A DNA stretch of 64,000 bases. It comes from Przewalskia tangutica. Taxonomy: Eukaryota; Streptophyta; Magnoliopsida; Solanales; Solanaceae. Below the pieces are notes generated by a model. The model saw nothing but the letters and a program-made list of their open reading frames with translations. It did not search any database and was not told the DNA's origin. The stretch spans positions 54,325,142 through 54,389,141 of the forward strand of contig CM056733.1 of NCBI GenBank assembly GCA_029844215.1. The letters are read 5' to 3'. Positions 10,576-21,777 of this stretch are shown here, piece by piece; the stretch's first letter is position 1; every line of letters starts with the position of its first letter. Made by a program: the position numbers and the translations under genes.

Positions 10576-13082
10576 GATTCCCCTTGTAAACAAATACCAT
10601 AACCTTTTTGCTGCTTTTAAAAAACAAAGGTTTGACATTCTGATATAGAAGAGTAGAACATGTCTAATTAGAAGGTCTTTTATAAGTTGAGATTGGAAGG
10701 AAAGCACAGAGAACATACACTTGTGCTCGATGACAACTCTACTTATTGTCTATATAATTAATGGGAAGTGTAGATCTGTTTTTGGTTATATTCTTGAGTT
10801 GTTTAGCTGCCACTTTCACCATAGTTGTCCGGAAGAATCTGCAGGAGTTTTGTCTTAATGTCTTTTTCCTAATCCTCCTCTTCATTTTATTTCTTACGTT
10901 TCCCAAGTCTTTCGTTTTTGTCCTTTACCACTGCTTTCTGGTTACGGGCATTGCTATGTTTAAAATCTTGTGGACCATCATGTTTTCGTATTTGAATTTG
11001 AAGTCAGAGGCCACCTGATGTCCTTTGTGTTGTATCTTCCAAGCAACCTGCTGCCCAAAAAGGTCCCTCTTACATGAGAATGCAATGATGTGACTGCTAC
11101 TTCCCCCTGTTGATGGAGTGAAGAGTAAAAAAGAAAAACAGAAGAAAGGGTATCTTTGCTAAGGGGAATATACAAGGGTGTTGTTGTGAAGAGGGATCTT
11201 GGCATATAAAAGTTAGCTAGTTAGTAATAGATTCGGAGGAGTCCTGTGATAGCTAAATAAGACAATGCTTAAACAGACTGTTTTTTGAACTATCCATTTG
11301 ATGGATGATTTGCCTTCTAGGTCGAGCTTGTCGGACGACTAGTGCAGGTTATCTCTCCTATGTGGTTTGCGGGATATTACACACCTTGTCCGCACCCAAA
11401 GGGTAGTTGCTGCGGGTTCCCTTGTCATCAAAAAGTTTGAACAAGGCTTTTGTGCAATTTTAAGTTTCATGAACATGTCTTTCACCCTCCTATATGACTT
11501 GTTCACGTGTTACCATCTTTGCATAACTGTTTCATGGAAGGCATGTATTTTAGGCTAACAGTGGAAGCTTTATGCAACTTGTGTTTCCTCTTGACCTTTG
11601 TATCATATCATAACAGGTGGAGCTATGTGCTGATTATCGGAAGACGTTGCTATTTCTCTCTGTTCTGCTCAATATTGATAGATAAAGACAGACTAGAGAC
11701 TTTTTCTTTCCTGGATGTGGAAGTTGATTCTCTTGTTCCTTTTTGTTCTAAAAAGTACAGAAACTTATTTGATTCAATTAGAGTCTTGGTTTATGTCATA
11801 CTTTTTTGGTGCAAAAAGTACAGAAGATTGAACTTTGATTTAAAGTATAGTCAGTTGGGAGTCTTGGTTTATGTCGCACTAATTCCACCCTTTGTGATTT
11901 CACTATTTACAAGTCTATTTGGAAGCTGATTTATACCAAAATGGAGTGATCAATCAAGCACTAGAGATACATTATTTATATAGTTCATGATTGTATTAAA
12001 TATGAAATCAGAAAATTTTAAGGCGCCACATTAACATGTCACAGATTTTCATATTTCTTTATAAAAAAAATGTTTGTGATACAAGCTATGATAAACTTTT
12101 AAATGTATATAATTTAACAAAGGTTCACTAGTCTATTAAAAACAATAGTAACTAAATATTCTTTATATAGTATGTACCATCTCTTCACGTCGAGTATAAT
12201 TTATTTTTTTGTGTGTAAAATTTAAAACTATGAATTTTGTTTTGCCTAATACAAACTTATAAGTCAAGTTTAATTTTTTTTAAAATCACAAATTTGGTAT
12301 TTAATATCAAAAATTCAAATTGAAGTTTTGTTCAAATGTCATAAATAAACAGTGATTTTAAATTACAATTTCAAATTTGAGCTCCAAATTGAATGCTAAA
12401 ACGCCTACTAAGTTTCAGAATGACAACTTCAAGTGCTAATTATTGTATTTAAATTTAATGTGTGTATGTATTTAATGAATTTCTTAATATAAGTAGGCGT
12501 TGTACCATTGAAAGCAAAATAAAATCATTTTTTTTAAAGTTTTGAAGTTAGAGTTGTTTTGGCCATAGTTTTTACAAATAACATTTGGTTGTTGTAATGT
12601 ACTTTTTCTTAAAAATATGAAATATGATTTATACCTCCAATTTTTAATAACTAGTAAAATCACCCAAATCAATTAATAAACATAATCAGTGCTTAAAGAC
12701 CGCCTGTCAATCATTTCCTATTACATTAAGCATGTTTTATATAGATTTTCTTTATTACGATGATATAATAAAATTCACAATTATTTGCATCTTCAACATA
12801 TATCGTCATTAATCATGGGCATGGGCTTGTTCACTGATGCATATGAGCTACATAATTAAAATAATCCAGTACATTTCTTTTTGCCTACGAGTTACTATAT
12901 ACTATTACATTTCGTCAATTCTAAATATTATTACAACGTTTCATTAATACTTAAAATCAACAACACTAGTAATATTTATTTTTTAATATAATCCTCTCAC
13001 ATTGTGGACAATGTGTTCCCGTCGAGCATACATTTCCTGTATCTAGGTTTGTAGCACTAGCATGGCTGCTATCACTGATTAA
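10576..13082. other. AT-rich non-coding stretch, no gene recognised
   Basis: Open frames of 85 codons (10761-11018) and 140 codons (11507-11929) exist but show no domain and look compositionally like chance frames. The second lies over a diverged duplication: AAAAAGTACAGAA followed by GTCTTGGTTTATGTC occurs near 11750-11800 and again near 11813-11877. Between 12000 and 13080 the sequence is very AT-rich with no structure I can name. Confidence 0.45.
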
Positions 13083-13821
13083 GAGCCTGTTTGGCTAAGC
13101 GTTTTGAGGCCAAGTGTTTTATTTTTTACAACACACTTTTTGGTGATACAAGGTATTTGGCAAATTAGTAAAATTATTTTTAAGTAGAAGGCAGAAGTAA
13201 TTTTTCTACTGTTGAAAATTGAAAAATGCAGAAACAAAAATAGAAAATTTAGTTTTGTCAAGATAACAATATTTCTACCATAATTATATATTTTCCGAGT
13301 ATATTTCTCATTAATTCATTAATTTCTAATTAATAATTCTTTATTTTATTTTTTGTTGTATTTTTGTGCTGAATTTAATTTGTGGAATGATTTTAAATTT
13401 TATTTTGGTTGATGTTTCTTAGCATATTCAAATCACCATGTGATATTATATCAATATTTACTATTATCTTTGATTTACCTATGTATTATATTAATTAAAA
13501 AGCTTAATATGTACTTTATAATTTTAATTAGATAAAAGTAAAAACTTATTTAAACTCTTTGACATAAATATTTAAAATGCTCTCTCTATAAAATAATCTT
13601 AATAGTAAATGTTTATTAATATTTGTCTTTTTACGTAATTTGACACTCAAAAGTATTTTTTAAGAAGTTTAGTCGAACACAATTTGCTTATCAAAATTCA
13701 CTTTTAAAATAAATTAACCAAACACAAACTGCTTCTTATCAAAAATACTTTTTCGAAAAACACTTTTCATAAAAACACTTCTCAAAATAAGCAATTTTTA
13801 GCCGCTAGGCCAAACAGGCTC
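13083..13821. mobile_element. PIF/Harbinger (Tourist-like) non-autonomous element
   Basis: The left end starts GAGCCTGTTTGGCTAAGCG and the right end finishes with the inverted counterpart CGCTAGGCCAAACAGGCTC. Both are flanked by TAA (13080-13082 and 13822-13824), the 3-bp duplication of Harbinger elements. The CCTGTTTGG terminus is typical of the superfamily. The interior is AT-rich and has no transposase. Subterminal AAACACTTTT-like words recur in both arms. Confidence 0.85.
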
Positions 13822-14028
13822 TAAATACAATTAATTAAGTGTCATTCTGGTGTCTTGAAATATTTATAGCATTAGAACCGATCATAGGCAACTCCGAGTA
13901 ATACTTTAATGTGATTACGCTCTTTTGATGTGAGATAAAATTGCAAGTTATATAGTATGTCTTCCTAACTTTTTAATAGGTACAAAATTTGGTCAAACTA
14001 AACCGAGTGGGCCAAACAAATTAGTGAC

Positions 14029-14895
14029 TAGGGATGACAAAATTGATCCGACCCATTATATCCTAATCGTACCCTACCCGGTCAACGCAGGTAATTATCC
14101 GCTTTGACCCATCCATGGGTCTGGTAGGATATTAACCCGACTGTCTGAGGGTGGGTTAGGAGTGGGTAAGGATATGGATGTACCCTACCCGTTTCTCAAA
14201 ATTTCTATTTTTTTTAATTGTGATTTTATTTGTAGATGAAGTTTCTAGTACATCAAACTTAATTGAATGTCCAACCATTTGTGTTGATGAAGATGTGGAT
14301 GATGAAGGTATGAAATCTTACATATATTACTTATTAATAAATGAAGGTGTATTTTTTTCTATTTGGTTAATTCAATTAATTTTTTGTAGATCCTTTGACA
14401 ATACTTTGAAGATTTTTCAATGGTCAATGTAGTGCTTTGTTGTTCCAAAGGTATGACTTTATTGTTGTGTTTTTTCTTCCTTTATATTAGATATAACTTT
14501 TTCTATATAATCTTTTTTTATCATTTTTTCTTTTGTTTTTTCATAAATTTATGGAGAAGCACACTAAAAGTTTGAATACCTTGAAGACATGTTTGATGTA
14601 GTTGCATTTTGTTTTTGAGATGATATTAGTGTTTGGAAAAAAAAATCATGAACTTTGATTGTATTTGATAATTATGAAACTTATTTGGTAATATATTTAT
14701 GAAATTTGTAGAATTTTTGTCTTTTATTTAAGAAAGTGTAATATTTGTGGATATCCGCAGGTACCCAATATTCGAAAGGGACAAATAAAAGTATGAAAAT
14801 TGTATACCCAGTGAATAATGAGTAAGATATGAGTAGCACATTTGGAAAGTGGGTAGGGTACGGAAATCCTCAAACCCGACCCACTACCCTCCCTA
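14029..14895. mobile_element. hAT-like non-autonomous element, eroded
   Basis: The left end TAGGGATGACAAA and the inverted right end TAGGGAGGGT resemble plant Ac-type hAT termini. Subterminal GACCCA, TACCC and GGGTA repeats in opposite orientation at the two ends fit the family. Candidate 8-bp flanks (TTAGTGAC and ATTACGAC) match at only half their positions, so age or a wrong edge must be allowed for. An acidic open stretch near 14235-14310 could be a scrap of transposase N-terminus, but this is not demonstrable. Confidence 0.5.
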
Positions 14896-15103
14896 ATTAC
14901 GACACCATAATAGGGACTAAACACTTAAAAGTTACTCTATGCAGTTTCTGCTCGAGCTTAGAATGATCAACAAACAAAATATGTCAAACTTTATATTCAC
15001 ACGTTTAATCAAATTACAGTACTAAAATAGAATAAAAAAAGGCATTAGTACCTTACTCGTTATTTAAAAAGAAAAACCTTTCTGATTTTCAAAAAAAAAT
15101 GTA

Positions 15104-15310
15104 CTCCATATATCCTAATTTATATGACACACTTTTCTTTTTAGTCACATTTTCTTATTTGACAATCATTTATATTTAAATTTTATCTTTTACGCTTAAC
15201 GAAATGATTTATAACCATACAAATATATTTGACATATTTTATATTAAAAGATTTAAAAGTCTTTTTTCTTTCTTAGTCAAACTACATGATATACATTGAG
15301 ACGAAAGGAG
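15104..15310. mobile_element. Diverged Stowaway-like MITE
   Basis: It starts CTCCATATATCCTAATTTAT and ends in the inverted counterpart ATTGAGACGAAAGGAG, flanked by TA at 15102-15103 and 15311-15312. The interior shares words with the MITE at 9997 (a TGACACACTTTT-like left part, AAAAGTCTTTTTTCTTTCTTAGTCAA on the right in shorter form) but is more degraded. It is 207 bp and has no ORF. Confidence 0.75.
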
Positions 15311-15833
15311 TAATGAATACTAACATAAAATATTTTATCTTTCTTATTAAAAAAGTAGGAAATACTGATGACATAAGATATTTTATCTCTTATTTATAAG
15401 AAAAATACGTGACATCTACGTTATTAACTTATTATGTTTCCATTTAAAGGGAGAAAAACGTTTTTACACTTGGTATCTAAAGCGAAGGTGCAAAGACCAA
15501 ATCAAAGTTTGCTACTTATAAAAGTTGGATATTGTCTAAGAGAGTTAGAGAGATGTTTCTCACTAGGCGAAAATGCTCTCAACATTTTCCTCTAGTTGCT
15601 CTTCTACGTCTCCCTTCTTTTATGATTTTCACCAACTGAATTATACAGATTGTTCTTTGATCAATCTTATCTTACGAAGAGTTTGTGTGTTCATTTCATG
15701 TTCACTTTAGTTGATTTGTTAAAGGTAAGTTTTCATCTTCTTTAACATCCAAGATTTCATAGTTCTGCGTATTCGTTGGTACCGCCACTATCGAAAGGAT
15801 TTAGTCCTAGTGTGAGTCATATTCCTTCTTGAC

Positions 15834-16936
15834 ATGAGGAAGAATATAAAGATTACGTCCAAGAGAAAGAAAGAGATTAGTTTGATGGTTCAAGGTATGA
15901 ATTTGTCAAGTACATATCTGGTGGTGGCAGCTTCCGGTGGTGTCCAGATAGAAACTATGAACATTGTGGCGAAATCGGGCCAGGCGGGTGAAGTCGGGTC
16001 GAAAGCAGGTCAGGAGGGTGGTTTTGGTTTGAAAGAGGGTCATGATGGTGGTCATGGGTCGAGGATGCAATTCAAAGACTCTCCCAACTTTCCGGTGGCG
16101 ACCTCAGGTGGTGTTCCGGCAAGAACTCTTGACACTGGGGGGGAAAACGGGTCTTGCGGGGGATCCCGGGTCGAAAGCGGGTATGGAGGATGGTCGGTCA
16201 TGATAGGGTCGTGATGGTGGTCATGGGTTGTGGAGGAAACCCATGGGTAACCGGTCTTTGGTTTCTGAGTCCGAAGGGGGTTTTCCGGCAGACATTTTGG
16301 ATGCCGAGGAGAAAGCGGGTCATGTGGATGGTCGGGTTGTGGTGGTCAGGTGGGTGGGCATGGGTCAAGGGCGAAGTCCATGGGTCACCAGACAAAGGTT
16401 GTGGAAGCCGAAAGGATTTTTATTCAAAAGAGAGTTAGTAATGTTCAGCATTCATTTGTTGCGGAAGCCAAAGACACGCCTCATTCAATGGTTGTTGCTT
16501 CCAAAGTTAGGGGTCCCGGGTCGATGGCGGGTCAGGATGGAGGTCACGGGTCGAAGTTGAAGTCCATGAGTCATCAACCAAGGGTTGGAGAAGGTGATGG
16601 GTCTTCATTTCCCACGAACATTGGGAATGCAAGTTTTGCGGTTTCCGAAACGTCACCCCTTCACGAGGGGAAGACGGGTCACATGGTTGGGTATGGGTCA
16701 AAGGCGGGACAGGATGGTGGTCACGGGTCGGTGTTGAAGTCCATGAGTCATCAGCCAAGGGATGGAAAAGGTGAGGGGTTTTCATTTCCCACGATCTTTG
16801 GGAATGCAAGTTTTGCGGTTTCCGAAATGTCACCCCTTCTCGAGGGGAAGACGGGTCACATGGGTGGGTTCGGGTTGTCAGCGGGTCAGGTGGGTGACCA
16901 TGGGTCAAGGATGAAGTCCAAGAGCCATCAATCAAG
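15834..16936 (+). pseudogene. LINE ORF1, N-terminal part with glycine-rich repeats
   Basis: The ATG at 15834 opens a frame rich in Gly, His, Ser and Lys. It is stopped at 16212-16214, but the homologous protein continues in another frame (about 16228-16350) and then returns to the first, so small indels have broken it. The tail has a 177-bp tandem repeat. Insertion of element A at 16937 cuts the frame in the codons after SHQSS. The low-complexity region has no enzyme signature; in plant LINE ORF1 proteins such N-terminal parts precede the RNA-binding domain. Its continuation is at 25447-25540 and 41895-43243. Confidence 0.65.
16384..16936 (+). repeat. 177-bp (59-codon) tandem repeat inside LINE ORF1
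   Basis: The landmark AGTCCATGAGTCATCA occurs at 16561 and 16738 and, as AGTCCAAGAGCCATCA, at 16915: exact 177-bp spacing. A less regular copy begins near 16377. Units encode a KSMSHQPR...SFPT..GNASFAVSE.SPL.EGKTGHM...GHGS order. The period is a multiple of three, so copy-number change keeps the frame. Confidence 0.85.
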
Positions 16937-19900
16937 TGTCACGACCCGACCGGGCGCGGCGGTGCCCTACACAGGCACTTACGAGTAAACATCGAGAGAT
17001 AATCGTGAACATACATGAAACTTATAAAATAAAACAACAAGAATAAAACAACAGGTTAGCCGATAGGGCTACCTTCGCGACGTCATACATAAGCGGTTGC
17101 CTCCTTTTCTTTACAAAGCGACCCAATACGTGGCTCTGCACCTCTAGAGTTTTAACATAACAAGCGTGGCGGGACAAGGCCCGCCGTACCCGTGAATAAA
17201 CATAAACGTGACAACTCGGAACACCGAGCCATCTCGACTTATTGAGCAGGGATCCTAAGCTCGCGGATCCACAATCGTACCTAAACTGCGGGCATGACGC
17301 AGCCCGAGAAAGTCGATAACAAAATTTAATATGGAGCAGAAAATAAAGTCTGATAACGGATCATAACTTTACAAAAGAATGTGAGCAAGTATAAAAAGTG
17401 CATACCGAATCCTGTAGTGTCATTACCACTTATGAACTTAATTGCATATCATTATCTTTTCCCATTTTTCCATAAGAGTATAGTCAAATTCTTACGTCAT
17501 ACTTAAGAAAACTCATCAAGTTCATAAACATATAACTTGCGTATCTTGCATAACCTAATCCGTCCGCTTTATGGAGGAACGCTTATCTTGTCGGCCCAAT
17601 GGACGCGATAGAGTCACATAAGTCGCCCCGTAAAGGTATCTTGCCCGCCCAATGGGACGCGATAAAATCACATAAGTCTGCCCATAAAGGTATCTTTGCA
17701 TAATAATAGTAGGCTCATGATCAAAGCAGGTCCCTCGCAGTAGTATCGATAAATCCTACTCGCGGGACTATTTCACCCGCGTAGGTCCTGTGGACCCGCA
17801 TGAGGTATTACTCGCATAGGTTGTACCGCGCGTGGGACTATTTCACCCGCATAAGCCCAGGACTCGCGTGAGGTATTCTCGCGATAGGTGTACCCGCGCG
17901 TGGGACTATTTCACCCGCGTAAGCCTACGGACTCGCGTGAGGTATTCGCCGCGTCATGGGTAGCAAATCCACGGAACAGGTGGTATAACGTCTTGGGGTT
18001 TACCCTCATTTATACTCTTACCACGAAGAAGGTGGTATAACGTCTTGGGGTTTACCCTCATTTATACTCTTACCCTTACTCAACCGCCATCATACATAAC
18101 ATAAGCCATCGGCTTATCATACATAACGTAAGCCTTCCGACTTATCATACATAACATAAGGACCACCGCTTATCATACATAACATAAGCAAGTTAAGAAA
18201 TCCCTAACTTCTTATTAGCTTGTTCATATACACTCGTTTTTGTTTACTAAAGGCACTATCATGTCATTATAAAATCCAGAATTTAACCCAACGTACTACG
18301 TGCCTCTACTCCTTTAAAATGATTCTCTTTCAAATAAAACTTTCAAGATACTAATAACCGTAGTATCAAGTCATATCTACTTTTCAAGACAAGTCACAAT
18401 ACCTTTTAGAAATACATTTATAGGCTTCTAAATCAAGTGACTTCTTTCTTTAAAACCTTAAGCAATTGGTACCTTTAAAACAATTTGCCCTTCTTTATTT
18501 CAAATCATTTCTTTGCTTACATTACTGAAGAAAACCATTCTTTTAAATCTTCCATAAAGTTGTTATAACCAACTTCCCATAAAGCCGTTATAACTCTTTA
18601 TTTCATAGACAAATTCATTCATTTGATAACCAAGAAACTTATACTTTCAATTCAAATCACATAGCTTTTAAATCAATTCAAGTCTCTTAACTTTTAAGAA
18701 AACAAGTTTCAAAGTCTTAAAAACTTCATACGTAAACTCTTTTAAATTAAGTAACATATACCTTGGTGCGTTGTGAATAAGTTATACTTATTTATAACGA
18801 TCTTATTCAAGTAGCCATGATCTAGAAAATGTAATATAATTTTGTCTTATCTTAGCTTCTATGCAGATGGAGAATTCTACTTGTTTTAACATAATTAATT
18901 GTCATTACATTTTCCTTTATTAACGCTGCAATGGCTTGTTCGATACTTATTCTCATTCGTGCCGTAAATTAGCCAAGTCAACTCGACTCCAAATACTTCC
19001 TAACGACTCTTACCAACATCCCCCATAAGACTTGGTAAGGACTTAGGATTTCTTAGACGTAGCTTTTACATAGAGTAAATCAACATAACTACCTCTTAAC
19101 TTCTAAGAGTAGACGGAATCATGAAATACTACTACATGTATATTTCATACATAAAATCATGCCAAAGGAAGGAAGAGGTTCACATACCTCGCGACGATTA
19201 TCGACAAGTAGCAAAAAGCTCCAAAGTACTTCAACCTTGCTAGTTATTCCATCCTTCAAGTAGAATACGCTATACTTGGTACTTCAACCTAAATTGGCCA
19301 TAATACGTCCATTAACCTCTTATTTCAAACGTAGAATATTCTAGGTGCTAAGTCGCTAAATTCTACGGAAAATCGGACAACACCTCCTTTGTTTTTACTT
19401 ACTTTGCCACCTTTTTCAAGGCCGAGTACAATAACCAAACAGCCCCAATTGGCTCACCACAATCTATAAGGTAGTCCAATACAAATAATTAACAAACTAC
19501 TACAAACCACAAGTACAAATCGGCCATCTTGTGTTCAACAATACCAATTCTTATCCAATTTCCATTTTAATCCAAATTGGTAGCATAACATGATATCGAG
19601 TCGCATTTGATTATAACAACCATAATCTTTAAGTAAGTGACATGCGGCGATTTCTAATAAACGATCAATTTGTATTCCAACTTAACATGACTTACTTTTC
19701 AATTCGAACTTAAGCTACAAGTAATCCATAATACTTATAAACTTCAACTTAACAACTTCATGCTAGCAACATGTAAAGCTAACAACAACAATACAAATAA
19801 TCTTGTAACACTTTCAAAGAACAAGATTATACCTCAACGAATTGTAATCCAATCTTCAAAACCGTTGCTCCTTAGCAACCTAGAGCCTCATCAAGACACC

Positions 19901-20581
19901 TCAATCCGCTCCTTGAAACCCTTAGAACCCTACCAACAACTTTCCTTCAAGCTTCCCAATCCAAAACCTAGAAAGCCACTAGGTTTTCACTTTGCGACTA
20001 ACCCGAAAACTATCTTTTTCCGAGATTTTTCTATTGAGATACGCTTACACTACCCTCAAGAACCTTGGTTTAAAGTGTGGAGCTTAAAGAACAAGCAACG
20101 AAATTTTTTCTATTTTTCTCATGTGGAAGCCGAGAGCAACAATGTGATGTTCTTCCATTTTTTTGTAATTTTGGCTAAGTATGGAACTTGTCATACTACT
20201 ACTAGTATTATATAGGGACATGGAGGGTCAAGATACAAACAAATGGGTGGTGTGGATGAAGTCTTAATAAAAACCAAGACTAATGGACCCTTGACTTAGT
20301 CAAAATTCTCATGCTAACAAGTTGCAAGACTTTGTCATCCCACCAAAGGTCAAATGACCCTTTAGTCCATGGCATTTCGTCCAAGCTCACTATAAGGGGG
20401 GTGACACGTGTCGCCCTCCCATTCGTCACAATAATACATTTTCCGACAATTTCATAATTCCGCTAAACCACTTTTTCTTTTTTTTTCTTTTTTTACTTTC
20501 TTTTTACAAGTCTCAAATCTTAACACTTGTGAGTTCTTACGTACGTTCTTAAAACACGTCCTGTACATACGGGGTGTAACA
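16937..20581 (-). repeat. 3' LTR of element A
   Basis: This 3645-bp LTR holds a TATATAA box on the minus strand (20208-20214), a CACGTG-centred palindrome about 190 bp upstream of it (20403-20412), two copies of a 52-bp repeat (17979 and 18031) and four diverged copies of a roughly 30-bp repeat built on CTTATCATACATAACATAAG (about 18085-18190). The plus strand also has a 151-codon frame (19760-20215) that reads antisense to the element. The stretch 17040-18080 differs from the other LTR far more than the rest does. Confidence 0.9.
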
Positions 20582-21777
20582 TTCTTCCCCCCTTAGAAAC
20601 ATTCGTCCTCGAATGTTCTTTCGGAGTCAAACTTAATATTAGCGACATAGTTTCCTTTCACAACCCCAACATACCAACAATGCCACACATGGCCCTAATA
20701 CCCCGCACACGCATAACTGTCCATCATAAGCCCAAAAGAGATTATATTTTCGTACTTCCAACTCCTTCTAACATACATACATAACTTCCATACCTATTCT
20801 GGCCTCTAATCTTTGGAGTCACTCTTTGAAACAATATAAGGTCATTTCCGCCACGACTGGTTCCTGGAACGCGTCCACGAACCCAGAAACAATTAACTAG
20901 ACTTGGGCCTTGCACTGTGACTCGTCACGTGGCGGAACTACTACCAACTGATCCCACTCCATTTCGTGCCATGGGAGACTCGTAATAGTCCTCAACCACT
21001 GGCCGCACTTAACTCTTATCCTCGTCCGACTTAAAATCTTATTGCCAGAGAAAGCCTTATATACCTAAGGTCTCGGCAGTAATCAATATTCTTAGGCTCG
21101 CAATTTCCATGCTCCAAGCCTACCTTACCAGTCCCCCAATAAACGGGTACAAAAACTTCTCATAAAACCAAAACCATGTTGTCTCAATCACAACACCCAT
21201 TACTCACTCTATGCGGACCTCATCCGTACAATTCTCTTAAGCCTACTACGCAGCTTAATCTATTAACATGACATTCCGTTAGGTTCCTTAACATGGCTTC
21301 TTAAGGGTTCACCACCCTATCAGACAGCTCATCCTTTCCCAATTATTCAAAATAAAACACAAGACCTTGGCGAAAATTCATTAACTATTTCATACCTTCC
21401 CGGTATCTAGTTAGTCTTTACCACTCTTGGTAAATCTAAAACCATTCTAGGCAACCAATAAACGACCCTCATACATAACTCCGTATAGATGTATGTCACA
21501 ATACCAACTATACTACAATCATTACCAACCTGGATACGAAATCCACATAGTCTTTCCGGTCATCACGCTTTCTCAGAATGCAGAACAACATAACTCGTTA
21601 GGAGAGACGACCTAACAACACGCCTCTATCGCATGATCTCGAGTGAGAAGAATGGAAACTAATCCTAAATGTCCTGCAGCCTCCCGATTATAGATGTGGT
21701 GCACAACACACCGATAATCAAGACTCTACTGACACTCGGTAGACACTTTCCGAGGACTAATCGCTCGATACCACTTT
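20582..21777 (-). other. Internal region of element A, no pol
   Basis: The 1196-bp interior lies between the polypurine tract (20582 side) and the primer site (21762-21773). Next to the polypurine tract is a short hairpin, AACATTCG-TCCT-CGAATGTT (about 20598-20618). I find no gag, protease, reverse transcriptase or integrase motif on either strand. The text near the primer site (GTGGTGCACAACACACCGAT) is shared with element C at the same place, so A is likely a deletion derivative of that lineage. Confidence 0.7.

Noticed and set aside
10761..11018. 85-codon hydrophobic frame as a small membrane protein
   Set aside because: T-rich DNA translates readily into hydrophobic residues; no conserved motif or regulatory context.
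11507..11929. 140-codon open frame as a gene
   Set aside because: No domain, no recognisable homology, and it overlays a local sequence duplication; leucine/phenylalanine-rich composition fits chance translation of T-rich DNA.
15471..15482. TGGTATCTAAAGC as a Met-tRNA primer site of another LTR element left of the LINE
   Set aside because: It resembles TGGTATCAGAGC, but no LTR end or partner LTR was found around it.
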